From Cerasibacillus terrae (GTDB lineage: Bacteria; Bacillota; Bacilli; Bacillales; Amphibacillaceae): a stretch of 64,000 nt of DNA. The position numbers and the translations under genes are program-made. This document shows, piece by piece, positions 49,618-58,968 of the stretch; within the stretch, counting starts at the first letter, position 1, and every line of letters begins with the position of its first letter. The notes under the pieces were generated by a model. That model saw nothing but the letters and a program-made list of their open reading frames with translations, had not been told where the DNA came from and did no database searches. The stretch lies in the NCBI RefSeq assembly GCF_008039555.1, contig NZ_VDUW01000003.1, forward strand, positions 62,001 through 126,000. The letters are read 5' to 3'.

Positions 49618-50789
49618 AAATGGAAATTACCGGAACCCTTTGAAGGTGGATTCAATCTTTTAAAGGCATATATGATTGTGTCTATATGTTCATCTGTATG
49701 TGTTGCCATTAAAGTACAGCGTAATCGGCTGGTGTTGTCCGGAACAGTTGGTGGTCGAATAGCAGGAATAAAAATATCATTTTCATCTAGTTTCTGTTGG
49801 AAATCAACTGCTTCTTTTGCATCACCAATAATGATTGGAATAATCGGGGTTATCCCATCTGGAACATGATACCCCATCTTTGTTAATGATTTTCGTATAA
49901 ACATCCCTAGTTCTAATAGACGTTTTTGTCGTTCTGGTTCTGTTTGAATAATATGAAGGCCCATTAATGCTGCAGCAACAGAGGCTGGAGCAAGTGCTGT
50001 TTGAAAAATAAAAGGGCGTGCTTTTTGGACAAGGAATTCAATCGTTTTTTTATTAGCACAAACAAATCCACCCTCACTCCCTAATGCTTTACTCAGTGTT
50101 CCAACGGTCACATCTACATCGACATGAAAATAATTAGCACTACCACGACCTTTTTCCCCAATAACACCTGTTGCATGTGCATCATCAACGATAAGTAATG
50201 CATCATATTTCTTTTTTAAAAAACTTAGTTTATCTAATGGTGCAAGATCACCATCCATACTAAATACACCATCTGTAACGATTATTTTTTTCTTATGGGT
50301 CTGGTATTGAGTTAGTTTAGTTTTTAAATCCTCCATATCGTTATGTTTATAAATGACGATTTTAGCTTTACTAAGACGACAAGCATCTATAATACTTGCA
50401 TGGTTTAATGCATCACTGAAAATAATAGTTTCATGATCACTTAAGCTACTAATCACACCCATGTTAGCTAAAAACCCACTGGAGAATAAAAGGCATGCAT
50501 CTTCTCCTTTAAATTGAGCAAGTTCATGTTCCAATTTTCCATGAATTGGAAGGTTTCCAGTAGTCAATCTTGAGCCACCACTACCTGTCCCATATTGTTC
50601 TATAGCTTCCTTTGCTTTCTGAATCACACGTATATCTGTCGCAAGCCCTAAGTAATTATTAGAAGCGGCTAAAACCTTCTTCTTTCCATTGATAGTTGTT
50701 TCTGTTGTGTTTTTATCAATTTTAATTAAGTTTCTTTTCAAAGGGGAGGATTGAATATTTTCATACTCCTGTTGAATCCAATTTTTCAT
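49614..50789 (-). CDS. bioF: 8-amino-7-oxononanoate synthase
   Basis: 391 residues, PLP-dependent alpha-oxoamine synthase. BioF condenses pimeloyl-CoA with alanine, the first ring-building step of biotin synthesis. SNNYLGLA, TGSGGSRLTTGN, SDALNHAS and the VDDAHATGV segments are typical, and the PLP lysine is in TLSKALGSEGG. Glycine C-acetyltransferase (KBL) is similar, but the neighbour bioW settles the choice. The start overlaps the bioW stop (ATGA). No bioA, bioD or bioB follows. Confidence 0.93.
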   Translation of the reverse strand: MKNWIQQEYENIQSSPLKRNLIKIDKNTTETTINGKKKVLAASNNYLGLATDIRVIQKAKEAIEQYGTGSGGSRLTTGNLPIHGKLEHELAQFKGEDACLLFSSGFLANMGVISSLSDHETIIFSDALNHASIIDACRLSKAKIVIYKHNDMEDLKTKLTQYQTHKKKIIVTDGVFSMDGDLAPLDKLSFLKKKYDALLIVDDAHATGVIGEKGRGSANYFHVDVDVTVGTLSKALGSEGGFVCANKKTIEFLVQKARPFIFQTALAPASVAAALMGLHIIQTEPERQKRLLELGMFIRKSLTKMGYHVPDGITPIIPIIIGDAKEAVDFQQKLDENDIFIPAIRPPTVPDNTSRLRCTLMATHTDEHIDTIIYAFKRLNPPSKGSGNFHF

Positions 50790-51538
50790 ACTTTCTCTCC
50801 TATTAAGACAGGTGTTTTTTCTAAATAATGGACGTATGTATCAAGATTAAATTTTGTAGCATCTACAATAAATACGCGACCGCCACAATCCGAACCTTTT
50901 TCTTTCATATTTGGAATGCGATAATAAGTATTTTGAAAAGAAATGTAGCCTGTTGTATATTTGGGGTCATCCGAGCAACATAGTTCACAGATTGTTCCGG
51001 CGCTGGCTACTTTGGAAGCTATGGCCATCGCTTCTATCAGTTTTTTGGGTTGATGTGTATGATTTTCTATTAACCATTTATGTTTATACGCTTCATCCCA
51101 ATCGATATGCGATACGCGCACACCACGTTCTAAATTTGTATCTAATCTTTTTCCAGAATGTATATCGACAATGATTGCTCCTCTCGTTACATCATCCTGA
51201 ATAATCCAATCATATAATGAAAAAAGTATTTCTTGTTTTATTGGTAAAGAAGCTTCACGTAATACATTTTTTGTTGAATGTGTATCTGTATTTTTTATTT
51301 CTTTTATATGCAGAGGAGCCACCATTTGAATATCATCTCTTGGAATACTATCGATTTTTAATGATATAAAATCAGCCTTTCCACGAGAATGATTGGTTGC
51401 TCGTTGGATTAATTCCATAGCAGTAGTTTCTATGTCTATCTTCTTAACAAGCCTTTCAGCACCCGAAATATGTTGTCCACCATTTTCATGGGATTCTCCA
51501 CTGCTTGCACGCATTCGAATACTATACCACTTTTTCAT
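50786..51538 (-). CDS. bioW: 6-carboxyhexanoate--CoA ligase (pimeloyl-CoA synthetase)
   Basis: 250 residues, the usual BioW size. It makes pimeloyl-CoA from pimelate with ATP and CoA. The start YSIRMRASSGESHENGGQHISGAE is diagnostic, followed by GVRVSHIDWD and CSDDPKYTTGYI and the GSDCGGRVFIVD region. Some members also proofread acyl-adenylates. The gene overlaps the membrane gene upstream by 17 bases and bioF downstream by 4, so all three form one tight operon. Confidence 0.95.
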   Translation of the reverse strand: MKKWYSIRMRASSGESHENGGQHISGAERLVKKIDIETTAMELIQRATNHSRGKADFISLKIDSIPRDDIQMVAPLHIKEIKNTDTHSTKNVLREASLPIKQEILFSLYDWIIQDDVTRGAIIVDIHSGKRLDTNLERGVRVSHIDWDEAYKHKWLIENHTHQPKKLIEAMAIASKVASAGTICELCCSDDPKYTTGYISFQNTYYRIPNMKEKGSDCGGRVFIVDATKFNLDTYVHYLEKTPVLIGEKV

Positions 51539-52016
51539 AATGATTGCTTCCTTTCCGTTGGTAGATTGATTGCATCATCTTCATTAAAGGATAACTGGCT
51601 ATTGCGGTAAATACCATACCAGGGATTGCTGGGATAATTAATGGTAGTGCAGGTACCTGTAACGTCCAAGCGAGGACAATTCTAGCTGCCAATGTTCCAA
51701 GTGGTCCAGCAATAATAAGTACAGGTAAACGGTTACCAAAAATAGCAACCACTCCGCCACCAATCACGCGGAATGCCATTGCAATTTCAATATTAAACAA
51801 TGTATGAAATCCAAGCATGAATAAAATAAAACTGGATAATATACCGGCGATAATATAACGTTTAAAGCCAAATACAGCACAAATGGCAATTGCAATTGGT
51901 GCGGATAATTGAAATTCACTCCCCGGAATGCCAGTAGGGATTTTAAAAGAACCAGTAATAGTGATAAAAGCTGCTAGTAAACTGATTTCTACAAGTAGAT
52001 ATACTTTTTTATGCAT
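51522..52016 (-). CDS. Small integral membrane protein in the bioWF operon (possible precursor uptake)
   Basis: 164 residues with about five hydrophobic helices (near 8-22, 38-60, 66-84, 100-120 and 126-148). It looks like an ECF-type S component: YLLVEISLLAAFITITGSFKIP near the start and VIGGGVVAIFGNRLPVLIIAG in the middle. It is not a clear BioY. Because it overlaps bioW, and its promoter carries a BirA-like dyad, import of pimelate or another biotin precursor is a reasonable guess. RBS AAGGAGACG precedes its ATG. Confidence 0.6.
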   Translation of the reverse strand: MHKKVYLLVEISLLAAFITITGSFKIPTGIPGSEFQLSAPIAIAICAVFGFKRYIIAGILSSFILFMLGFHTLFNIEIAMAFRVIGGGVVAIFGNRLPVLIIAGPLGTLAARIVLAWTLQVPALPLIIPAIPGMVFTAIASYPLMKMMQSIYQRKGSNHYEKVV

Positions 52017-52145
52017 TATCGTCTCCTTTAGATTCCCATATTAAGTGTTATATCTTATGCTTTGTGTTAAAAAACAAGCAAGATCTAATATTTGTCTCCA
52101 AATGTAGTATGTTTCTTTGTAATTCTTGAGAACTATCATAATATA

Positions 52146-52175
52146 TGTTAACTAAAAAGTAAATAGGTTGACAAA
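52146..52175 (-). promoter_or_regulatory. BirA-like dyad and promoter of the bioWF operon
   Basis: TGTTAACTA (52146-52154) and TAGGTTGACA (52164-52173) form an imperfect inverted repeat with the GTTAAC/GTTGAC half-sites seen in Gram-positive BirA operators. On the minus strand it overlaps TTTACT-17-TATGAT, a fair sigma-A promoter. The leader to the first gene is about 110 bases. No gene is visible in 52174-52375. Confidence 0.5.
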
Positions 52176-52375
52176 TAGTTGTAAGAAGTTAATTTTTTAC
52201 AAAATATATATGATATTAGTAAGCTGTTATTATTAGCTTAGTAGTGTAAAATGTGAGTGAAAAGTTTTGATATAGTTACTGTGATATTAAAACCTAATTG
52301 AAAGCCTTACAGCATTAGAATGGTTATATTTAATAAATAGAAGGCAAAAACCTAATTTTAAAAAGGATGATACAA

Positions 52376-52831
52376 ATGAGTAGAAGTGAAAAAGCAATAT
52401 TTACAAATATGTGTATGATCTATGATGATAATGGAAGAGTTCTTGTACAAGATCGCGTGAATTCTAACTGGCCAGGTGTTACGTTTCCAGGTGGTCATGT
52501 GGAAAAAGGAGAGCCATTTTCCCATTCTGTCATACGGGAGGTATATGAAGAAACAGGTTTAACCATTAAATCGCCTGTACTTTGTGGTGTGAAACAATTT
52601 CAAACAAAAGATGATGAACGTTATGTTGTTTTATTTTATAAGACCAATCAATTTGGAGGTGAATTGAAGCCTTCAAAAGAAGGGAACGTCTTTTGGATTC
52701 AAAGGGATGAACTTTGTCATTATAAATTAGCTAATGATTTTGATGAAATGGTAAAAGTGTTTGAATTAGAAAATCTGAGTGAATTTTATTATCATAAAGA
52801 AGGTGGGCATTGGCATGTCAATTTGTTTTAA
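52376..52831 (+). CDS. Nudix hydrolase (MutT/8-oxo-dGTP type)
   Basis: 151 residues from the ATG at 52376. An in-frame ATG at 52367 abuts AAAAGG and is rejected. The Nudix box reads GGHVEKGEPFSHSVIREVYEET plus G-L (about residues 41-64), with all metal-binding glutamates. It belongs to the group annotated as 8-oxo-dGTP diphosphatases in Firmicutes. It would hydrolyse a nucleoside diphosphate-linked or oxidised substrate; the true one is not evident. A short frame overlaps its stop. Confidence 0.9.
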   Translation: MSRSEKAIFTNMCMIYDDNGRVLVQDRVNSNWPGVTFPGGHVEKGEPFSHSVIREVYEETGLTIKSPVLCGVKQFQTKDDERYVVLFYKTNQFGGELKPSKEGNVFWIQRDELCHYKLANDFDEMVKVFELENLSEFYYHKEGGHWHVNLF

Positions 52832-52983
52832 TGAATGAAGAAATACCTTCTACATATGATAATGTTATTCATTTAAAGCTTTTGACAAGTAATCAAATAC
52901 CAAACGTTCTATGTTATTTTTTTAAAGCAGCCTCTATTTATCATTTAGAGCATCAAATTGTACATAGGAACACTTTTTGGTAA
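52831..52983 (+). CDS. Possible small coupled ORF after the Nudix gene
   Basis: Starts at the ATG of TAATG, overlapping the Nudix stop by one base, and runs 50 codons (MNEEIPSTYDNVIHLKLL...). It has no ribosome site of its own and no recognised family. The overlap suggests translational coupling, but a chance frame is possible. Confidence 0.25.
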   Translation: MNEEIPSTYDNVIHLKLLTSNQIPNVLCYFFKAASIYHLEHQIVHRNTFW

Positions 52984-53061
52984 TGATAGAGTATCATGAT
53001 TTTTAAAAATGGTTTTGCGTGAGAAGTACCCGAATCAATGATGATATACAAGGAGTAAAAA

Positions 53062-53790
53062 ATGACAGAAACGAATCAGGCTATTCAACTGAATCAAGTG
53101 AATTATTCCATTACTGGTGAATTAATCCTAAAAAATATAACGCATTCATTTCCTACCGGTAAAATTACAACGCTTGTTGGTCCATCAGGAGCAGGGAAGA
53201 CAACGCTCTTTCGTCTATGTAACGGATTAATTTCTCGTGATTCTGGAGAGATTTTTATCAATGGAAAAAGTATTGATGACTATGATCCTTTAGTTTTACG
53301 ACAGACTGTTGGAATTGCGTTACAAAGTGCAACGATGATTAGTGGAAGCATATTCGATAATTTAGCATTACCATTGACTTTAAAGGGAGAACAGTTGTCT
53401 GAAGAAGATGCAAACAAATTATTAGAACTTGTAGGACTTGAAAAAAGCCTTCTATATCGAAACAGCAAAGATTTATCTGGTGGACAGCTTCAGAAAGTAT
53501 CGATTGCTCGAACACTGGTAAATGAGCCGAGTATTTTATTGCTTGATGAAATAACCTCTTCTCTGGATAGAGTATCACAGCAAGATATTGAAAAACTCAT
53601 TAAAAGGATCAATGAAAATTACGGCACGACCATTATTTGGATTACACATAATTTAAAACAAGCATACACAATAGGGGACTATACAGTTGTCATGATGGAT
53701 GGGGAAGTGATTGAGTCTGGACCAAGCGACCTTCTTCATAATCCAAAAACAAATCGAACAAAGAAATTTGTAAGAGGAGAAATAGAATGA
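53062..53790 (+). CDS. ABC transporter ATPase, FetA/YbbL-like
   Basis: 242 residues. Walker A GPSGAGKTT, signature LSGGQLQKV, Walker B ILLLDEITSSLD, His switch WITHN. The gene overlaps the permease gene by ATGA. The pair matches E. coli FetA-FetB (YbbL-YbbM) and B. subtilis YjkB-YjkA. FetAB in E. coli exports iron and eases oxidative stress; the same role here is inferred from family. AAGGAG precedes the start. Confidence 0.87.
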   Translation: MTETNQAIQLNQVNYSITGELILKNITHSFPTGKITTLVGPSGAGKTTLFRLCNGLISRDSGEIFINGKSIDDYDPLVLRQTVGIALQSATMISGSIFDNLALPLTLKGEQLSEEDANKLLELVGLEKSLLYRNSKDLSGGQLQKVSIARTLVNEPSILLLDEITSSLDRVSQQDIEKLIKRINENYGTTIIWITHNLKQAYTIGDYTVVMMDGEVIESGPSDLLHNPKTNRTKKFVRGEIE

Positions 53791-54569
53791 ACTTTTTAAC
53801 ATTATCATTATCCTTAGTTTTTGTATTTATCCCAATTGTGCTTTCCAAAGTGTTAAAGCTAGAGCTTGAAAAAGATACAATAATTGCTACGGTAAGGTCC
53901 GTTGTTCAGCTACTAGCTGTTGGATACGTACTTAAATTTGTATTTGATTCTGAGAATATGATTTATATTTTATTAATGATTATTCTTATGATTGTCGCAG
54001 CGACACATAATGCTCGTAAAAAAGGAACATCCATTAAGGGAATTACATGGAAACTTGTTGTCACGTTTATAACCATTGAAGTCGTGACACAGACGATACT
54101 GCTTGGTTTCGGAATTATACCTCCAACAGCACAATATCTTATCCCGATAAGTGGGATGATGATAGGGAATTCAATGGTGCTTTCCATCTTATTTTTAAAT
54201 CGTTTTACAGCGGAAATCGAATCAAATCAAGATGCAATTGAACTTATTTTGTCACTTGGTGGAACTCCGAAACAAGCGATTCATACCCAACTTGTTAATT
54301 CCATTAAAGCAAGTACCATTCCAACAATTGAAAGCCAAAAGACAATTGGTCTTGTTCAACTTCCAGGAATGATGAGTGGTCAAATTATTGCAGGTGCTGA
54401 TCCAGTTCAAGCAGTTCTATTTCAATTACTCATTCTGTTTTTGTTGTTAACAACGGCGGTCGTCTCCAGTGCTTTACTTGGTTTTTTATCGTATCCATCA
54501 TTATTTAATGAGCGCAAACAATTACTGAAAAAAATAACAACAAGTACTTCAGATACTGAGAAAAGTTAG
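53787..54569 (+). CDS. ABC transporter permease, FetB/UPF0014 family
   Basis: 260 residues with about seven membrane helices. The family hallmark is the middle region (GMMIGNSMVLSILFLNRF, LSLGGTPKQAI, and QLPGMMSGQIIAGADPVQA). It is the permease partner of the ATPase just before it and is translationally coupled to it. The C-terminal tail is rich in Ser/Thr/Lys. Likely an iron or other metal exporter. Confidence 0.88.
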   Translation: MNFLTLSLSLVFVFIPIVLSKVLKLELEKDTIIATVRSVVQLLAVGYVLKFVFDSENMIYILLMIILMIVAATHNARKKGTSIKGITWKLVVTFITIEVVTQTILLGFGIIPPTAQYLIPISGMMIGNSMVLSILFLNRFTAEIESNQDAIELILSLGGTPKQAIHTQLVNSIKASTIPTIESQKTIGLVQLPGMMSGQIIAGADPVQAVLFQLLILFLLLTTAVVSSALLGFLSYPSLFNERKQLLKKITTSTSDTEKS

Positions 54570-54649
54570 GCGGAACATGAATTACATATTTGGAAAAAGG
54601 GCTTATCATACATTGAACGAATCATTGATGCTTGTTAGATTAAAAAACT

Positions 54650-54702
54650 ATGAGCTAGAAATGTGGTTCACCTTTAACCGCCGATGGCTAATGGTTCTTG
54701 AC
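54650..54702 (+). ncRNA. Fluoride riboswitch (crcB motif)
   Basis: The conserved crcB-motif pieces occur in order: AAATG, GGTTCACC, TTAACCGCC, and GGCTAATGGTTCTT (54658-54699). It binds fluoride and is placed directly before two crcB fluoride-channel genes. The 3' end overlaps a hairpin with a T-rich tail (54692-54733), so switching is most likely by transcription termination. Confidence 0.85.
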
Positions 54703-54733
54703 AGTGATTTTTATTGACAAGAGCCATTTTGTC
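54692..54733 (+). terminator. Expression-platform terminator of the fluoride riboswitch
   Basis: GGTTCTTGAC pairs with GACAAGAGCC around ATTTTTATT-like loop, followed by ATTTTGTC. The 5' arm overlaps the aptamer's 3' strand, so the aptamer and terminator are mutually exclusive. Confidence 0.75.
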
Positions 54734-54754
54734 ATTTGGAAGGAGTGTTGGTAC

Positions 54755-55126
54755 ATGGTTTATCTTTATATTGGAATTGCTGGATGTATAGGAGCGATTT
54801 TAAGATATTTTATTAGTTTTGGATTATCAGAACAAGGGACAATTTTTCCCTATTCTACATTGATGGTGAATCTTTTAGGGAGTTATCTTTTGGCATTTCT
54901 CACTACACGAGTTTTTACAGCATTTCCCATTCCCGTTAATTATCAGATGGCAATAGGTACAGGGTTGATTGGCTCTTTCACAACTTTTTCTACATTAAGC
55001 GTAGAGACAGTGGAGTTATTTCGAAGTAACCATATTGGGTTAGGAGTTATCTATATGTTGATTAGCTTATTTGGAGGATTGTTCATGAGTAGTTTAGGAT
55101 TTACTAAGATGAGTGTGGAGGAATAA
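54755..55126 (+). CDS. crcB: Fluoride ion channel, subunit 1
   Basis: 123 residues from the ATG at 54755, with GGAAGGA at 54738-54744; a frame open back to 54698 lies within the riboswitch and is rejected. Four hydrophobic helices. Family hallmarks GAILRYFISF, STLMVNLLGSYLLAFL and GTGLIGSFTTFSTLSVE (the fluoride-lining Phe/Thr/Ser box). CrcB/Fluc dimers leak toxic fluoride out of the cell. The partner gene begins two bases after its stop. Confidence 0.93.
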   Translation: MVYLYIGIAGCIGAILRYFISFGLSEQGTIFPYSTLMVNLLGSYLLAFLTTRVFTAFPIPVNYQMAIGTGLIGSFTTFSTLSVETVELFRSNHIGLGVIYMLISLFGGLFMSSLGFTKMSVEE

Positions 55127-55128
55127 GC

Positions 55129-55512
55129 ATGAGCTTGTTACATGTAGTATTAGTAGGGATTGGAGGATGTTTTGGGGCAATATCTCGCTTTTTTGTTTCA
55201 CAATTTATTAAAAAGAAATATTCCTTCCGTATTCCAGTTGCAACATTAATTGTGAATTTATTAGGGTCTTTCTTGTTAGGTATTATTGTTAGTATAGGGT
55301 TAAACAATAAAATGATATTATTCCTAGGTACGGGTTACATGGGAGCATTTACTACATTTTCAACACTTCAGTTGGAGAGTATACAGTTATATTTGAGTGA
55401 AAGAAGATGGAAATTTTATGTTTATAATTTTATTACCTATGGAGGAGGAATTATATTGGCATTCTTAGGAATGGTAATTGGAGGGGGCTGTTTTTCGTTT
55501 TTCAGCTCTTAA
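55129..55512 (+). CDS. crcB: Fluoride ion channel, subunit 2
   Basis: 127 residues. The same Fluc fold with GGCFGAISRFFVSQF, ATLIVNLLGSFLLGI and GTGYMGAFTTFSTLQLE. The two subunits differ in sequence and are coupled, which in several Gram-positives means that the working channel is a heterodimer or that each monomer has a fixed orientation. A GGAGGAATAAGC site at the end of crcB-1 serves it. Confidence 0.93.
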   Translation: MSLLHVVLVGIGGCFGAISRFFVSQFIKKKYSFRIPVATLIVNLLGSFLLGIIVSIGLNNKMILFLGTGYMGAFTTFSTLQLESIQLYLSERRWKFYVYNFITYGGGIILAFLGMVIGGGCFSFFSS

Positions 55513-55644
55513 GCATAAAGTAAGAGATAATATTCCTTCCATTATTTGTGCTTTATTTCTTATAATAAGCAAGGCCTAATGGCTAGACTTTCCACTTCTT
55601 AATAATTTACAACTGTCATATACTTATACTAGTAGATATTTAAA

Positions 55645-55672
55645 TTGATTAACAATTATGATACACTATTAT
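55645..55672 (+). promoter_or_regulatory. Possible promoter of mqo
   Basis: TTGATT (55645-55650), 16 bases, TATTAT (55667-55672). It implies a leader of about 110 bases to the ATG at 55790. No riboswitch was recognised there. Confidence 0.4.
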
Positions 55673-55789
55673 TAGACAATAATTGACACAGAAAGGGTGT
55701 ACATTGGTTGCACTTTGGCTTGCCAGTGCTGCCTAAAAAGGGAACGTCTATATCCTTTCTGCAAATCATAGAGTATAAGGAAGGTAAAA

Positions 55790-57301
55790 ATGAATAACAA
55801 ACAAACTACAGCAGATGTTATCTTAATTGGTGCTGGAATCATGAGTGCGACTTTAGGTACACTCTTGAAGGAATTAGCGCCGGACTGGAAAATTGAAGTA
55901 TTTGAGAAGCTTGACGAAGCGGGAAAAGAAAGCTCTAACGAATGGAATAATGCAGGAACGGGGCATTCAGCGTTATGTGAGTTAAATTATACTCCTGAAC
56001 AACCAGATGGTTCTTTAGACATTTCAAAGGCTCTAAAAATTAATGAACAGTTTCAAGTCTCAAAACAGTTTTGGTCCTACCTTGTAAATAAAAATCAACT
56101 AGAAAATCCGCAAGAATTTATTATGCCATTACCTCATATGAGTTTAGTACATGGGGAAGATAATGTAAAGTTTTTGAAAAAACGATTTGAAGCGCTATCA
56201 GAAATTCCTCTATTTCAAGGAATGGATTTCTCTGATGACCCGGAAAAATTAAAAGAGTGGATTCCACTTATCATGCAAGACCGAGCAGTCAATCAACCAA
56301 TTGCCGCAACGAAAATTGACTCTGGAACCGATGTCAACTTTGGTGCACTAACACGTAAATTGTTAGATAACTTAAAAAATCAAGATGTTAATATAAATTA
56401 TAACCATACGGTAGAAGATATAAAACGTAATGAAAACGGTGTTTGGGAAGTAAAAGTGCGAAACTTTGAACGTGGTACACTTGAGTATCACACTGCAAAC
56501 TTCGTCTTTATTGGTGCCGGTGGAGGAAGTCTGCCTTTACTACAAAAGACGGCTATTCCAGAAAGTAAGCATATTGGAGGATTCCCAGTAAGTGGATTAT
56601 TCCTAGTATGTAATAATCCAGAAGTCGTAGAAAAACATCATGCAAAAGTATACGGAAAAGCTGCAGTTGGTGCTCCACCAATGTCTGTTCCACATTTGGA
56701 TACACGCTATATCGAAGGGGAAAGATCATTATTATTTGGACCGTTTGCTGGTTTTTCACCAAAATTCCTAAAAACTGGGTCCAATCTAGATTTAATTGGT
56801 TCTGTTAAACCAAATAACGTGTTAACAATGTTAGCATCAGGTGCAAAAAATATCCCATTAACAAAATACCTTGTTCAACAACTGATGTTATCTAAAGAAC
56901 AACGTATTGAAGAATTACGTGATTTTATTCCAAATGCTAAAAGTGAAGATTGGGATATTGTTGTTGCAGGTCAACGTGTTCAGGTAATTAAAGATACAGA
57001 TGCAGGTGGTAAAGGAACGCTTCAATTTGGTACAGAATTGGTTAGTTCAGCTGATGGATCAATTGCCGCATTACTTGGTGCTTCACCAGGTGCGTCTACT
57101 GCTGTTCACGTTATGTTTGAATTGATCAATACATGTTTCCCACAACAAGCACAGGAATGGGAAGCAAAAATCAAAGAGATGGTTCCTTCTTATGGTATGA
57201 AACTAGCTGAAAACCCAGAACTCTTTAATGAGATTGATGCTTCAACAGCGGAGGCACTTCAACTAAACAAAACCAAACCATTAGAAACGGTGGATCAATA
57301 A
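55790..57301 (+). CDS. mqo: Malate:quinone oxidoreductase
   Basis: 503 residues, FAD-dependent peripheral membrane enzyme that oxidises malate to oxaloacetate and passes electrons to quinone. Rossmann loop [15 protein letters not shown] (about 11-25), [20 protein letters not shown] and [11 protein letters not shown] are diagnostic. The late [19 protein letters not shown] region and CFPQQA ending fit the family. AAGGAAGGTAAAA precedes the start. It bypasses the soluble malate dehydrogenase step in the TCA cycle. Confidence 0.96.
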   Translation: MNNKQTTADVILIGAGIMSATLGTLLKELAPDWKIEVFEKLDEAGKESSNEWNNAGTGHSALCELNYTPEQPDGSLDISKALKINEQFQVSKQFWSYLVNKNQLENPQEFIMPLPHMSLVHGEDNVKFLKKRFEALSEIPLFQGMDFSDDPEKLKEWIPLIMQDRAVNQPIAATKIDSGTDVNFGALTRKLLDNLKNQDVNINYNHTVEDIKRNENGVWEVKVRNFERGTLEYHTANFVFIGAGGGSLPLLQKTAIPESKHIGGFPVSGLFLVCNNPEVVEKHHAKVYGKAAVGAPPMSVPHLDTRYIEGERSLLFGPFAGFSPKFLKTGSNLDLIGSVKPNNVLTMLASGAKNIPLTKYLVQQLMLSKEQRIEELRDFIPNAKSEDWDIVVAGQRVQVIKDTDAGGKGTLQFGTELVSSADGSIAALLGASPGASTAVHVMFELINTCFPQQAQEWEAKIKEMVPSYGMKLAENPELFNEIDASTAEALQLNKTKPLETVDQ

Positions 57302-57374
57302 ACAGTTATTGTTTTGTTGAATTTTAATTTAAATGACTTCAAATTAGTCGCGGATTATAATTCTTTTCTATTAG

Positions 57375-57411
57375 AAAAGGCTTTTCACAGTTTGTGGGAA
57401 GCCTTTTTTAC
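57375..57411 (+). terminator. Terminator after mqo
   Basis: AAAGGCTTTTCACA pairs with TGTGGGAAGCCTTTT, followed by a T-run. Confidence 0.88.
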
Positions 57412-57951
57412 GTGTCCCAAAATAAGTAGGGATTCCCACCAAAATGATATGACTGACTCAATTAAATGTTCCTAATTTAGATCTGGATATATATTTATTT
57501 CGGTATTGGATATTGATAATACTATAACTAAACAAGTTATAAAATTTATAGTAATATAAAGAATATGCTTGTAAAGTAATGTACGTTTCAAATTGGGATA
57601 ACTTTATCTTAACAGAAAATTCCGAAATTGCAAATAATATCTAAGGGATTTTATAAAAAATTATTATAATAAATTTGTACCAACATTTTTATCCATTCTA
57701 CTTGCAAATGATCGGGACATTCCTTCCATTTTCAATATTTATGGAATAAAATGCTGGAAATTGATGTTTGTTAAAATCATGCAGTCATTCTCTTTCTTTT
57801 ATGATTGAGGTAGCTATGGATTTTATCGGTTATCCAATCAAAGTAAAGGTTACATAATTTGTAGGTATGTAAGACTTTATTGCAGGTATTTTGCGAACTT
57901 TTAAGTAGATTATTATAGGAATAAGATCACACATGTTCTCAGTTCGATCAA
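57412..57951. other. Long intergenic stretch, no gene seen
   Basis: 540 bases of AT-rich DNA between convergent genes. No open frame above about 40 codons with a ribosome site was noticed. No hairpin stands out. Confidence 0.4.
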
Positions 57952-58782
57952 CTAAACTGTAATGGAACCTTTTAAATGTTCTTGAATAATCGAATTTACA
58001 ATGTGTATGGAATTCCATTCGCCTAAAGAAAGAGAGGTGATGGGATATTTTTTAAGGAAAATGGTACTGCTAATATGCTTTGGTGACAATCCATCTTCAT
58101 AGAGTTTGATTACTTTCCCTTGGAGATGTAATAAGTAATCCAGCTTTCTTTGTAAAGCGGTACGTCCATCTTTTAAATAACCAGCATGGCAGCAAAATAC
58201 ATCCTCAAAGTCATAGGTTAGTACTTTCTTTAAGGAATGAATGATAGTTGGAATGCTTTCTTCGCGTAAAGCAACTTTCGTCTTTTCTTGAACATATAAA
58301 TCTCCAGTAAAAAGTTGACCGGTTTCACGATTTAGAAATGCAACATGATCGATTGCATGACCTGGTGTTTCAATCACGTCCCATGTTGCGTTAAGTGATG
58401 AAAAGGTTTTTCCAATATGCTTTGCTTGAAAAGGTTTTCGCTTCCCCCAAAATACTTTTCGATACAATGGATAATCTGCTTTCTTTTTGCAATAATCAAT
58501 CATAATATCATTCATATAAACAGGTAGCTGCATTTCTTTTTGTAAAAATGCTGCACAACCTGTATGATCTTCATGATAATGTGTAATTACCACTTGATCT
58601 AGATCTTGTTGTTTGAAAAAAGACTTGAATTGTTTTTCTAGTGATTTTGCCCCCGTATCAATTAAAACACCATCTAGAGCAAAACAATGAACATTTAATT
58701 TTATCCCTTGGAATGCTATCATACCATTTCCTATTTGAACCCCATTTATTGTCTGCTGTGTAAAATCCTTCTTTAATAACAT
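57952..58782 (-). CDS. MBL-fold metallo-hydrolase
   Basis: 276 residues. The metal-binding motif THYHEDHTG lies near residues 67-75, with later ligands in TPGHAIDHVAF, FTGDLYVQ and CCHAGY. This is the metallo-beta-lactamase fold of the glyoxalase II-like type. Substrate unknown. Single gene on the minus strand, with a promoter region facing the aldolase terminator. Confidence 0.88.
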   Translation of the reverse strand: MLLKKDFTQQTINGVQIGNGMIAFQGIKLNVHCFALDGVLIDTGAKSLEKQFKSFFKQQDLDQVVITHYHEDHTGCAAFLQKEMQLPVYMNDIMIDYCKKKADYPLYRKVFWGKRKPFQAKHIGKTFSSLNATWDVIETPGHAIDHVAFLNRETGQLFTGDLYVQEKTKVALREESIPTIIHSLKKVLTYDFEDVFCCHAGYLKDGRTALQRKLDYLLHLQGKVIKLYEDGLSPKHISSTIFLKKYPITSLSLGEWNSIHIVNSIIQEHLKGSITV

Positions 58783-58924
58783 AAAATCTCTCCCATATTT
58801 TCTGAATTCATTAAATTATAACATAAAATGAATAAGTATTCAGTTGTGAGAAATTGGTTAATTACATCCACAATAGAATAGCTATGTGTATAAAAGGGTA
58901 GAAGAAATATATGCTATTTAAAGA

Positions 58925-58961
58925 AAAAAGCGAATGGTTATTAAAAACCACTCGCTTTAAG
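58925..58961 (-). terminator. Terminator of the aldolase gene
   Basis: On the minus strand AAGCGAGTGGTT pairs with AACCATTCGCTT, followed by TTTTC. Confidence 0.88.
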
Positions 58962-58968
58962 CCTTCAT

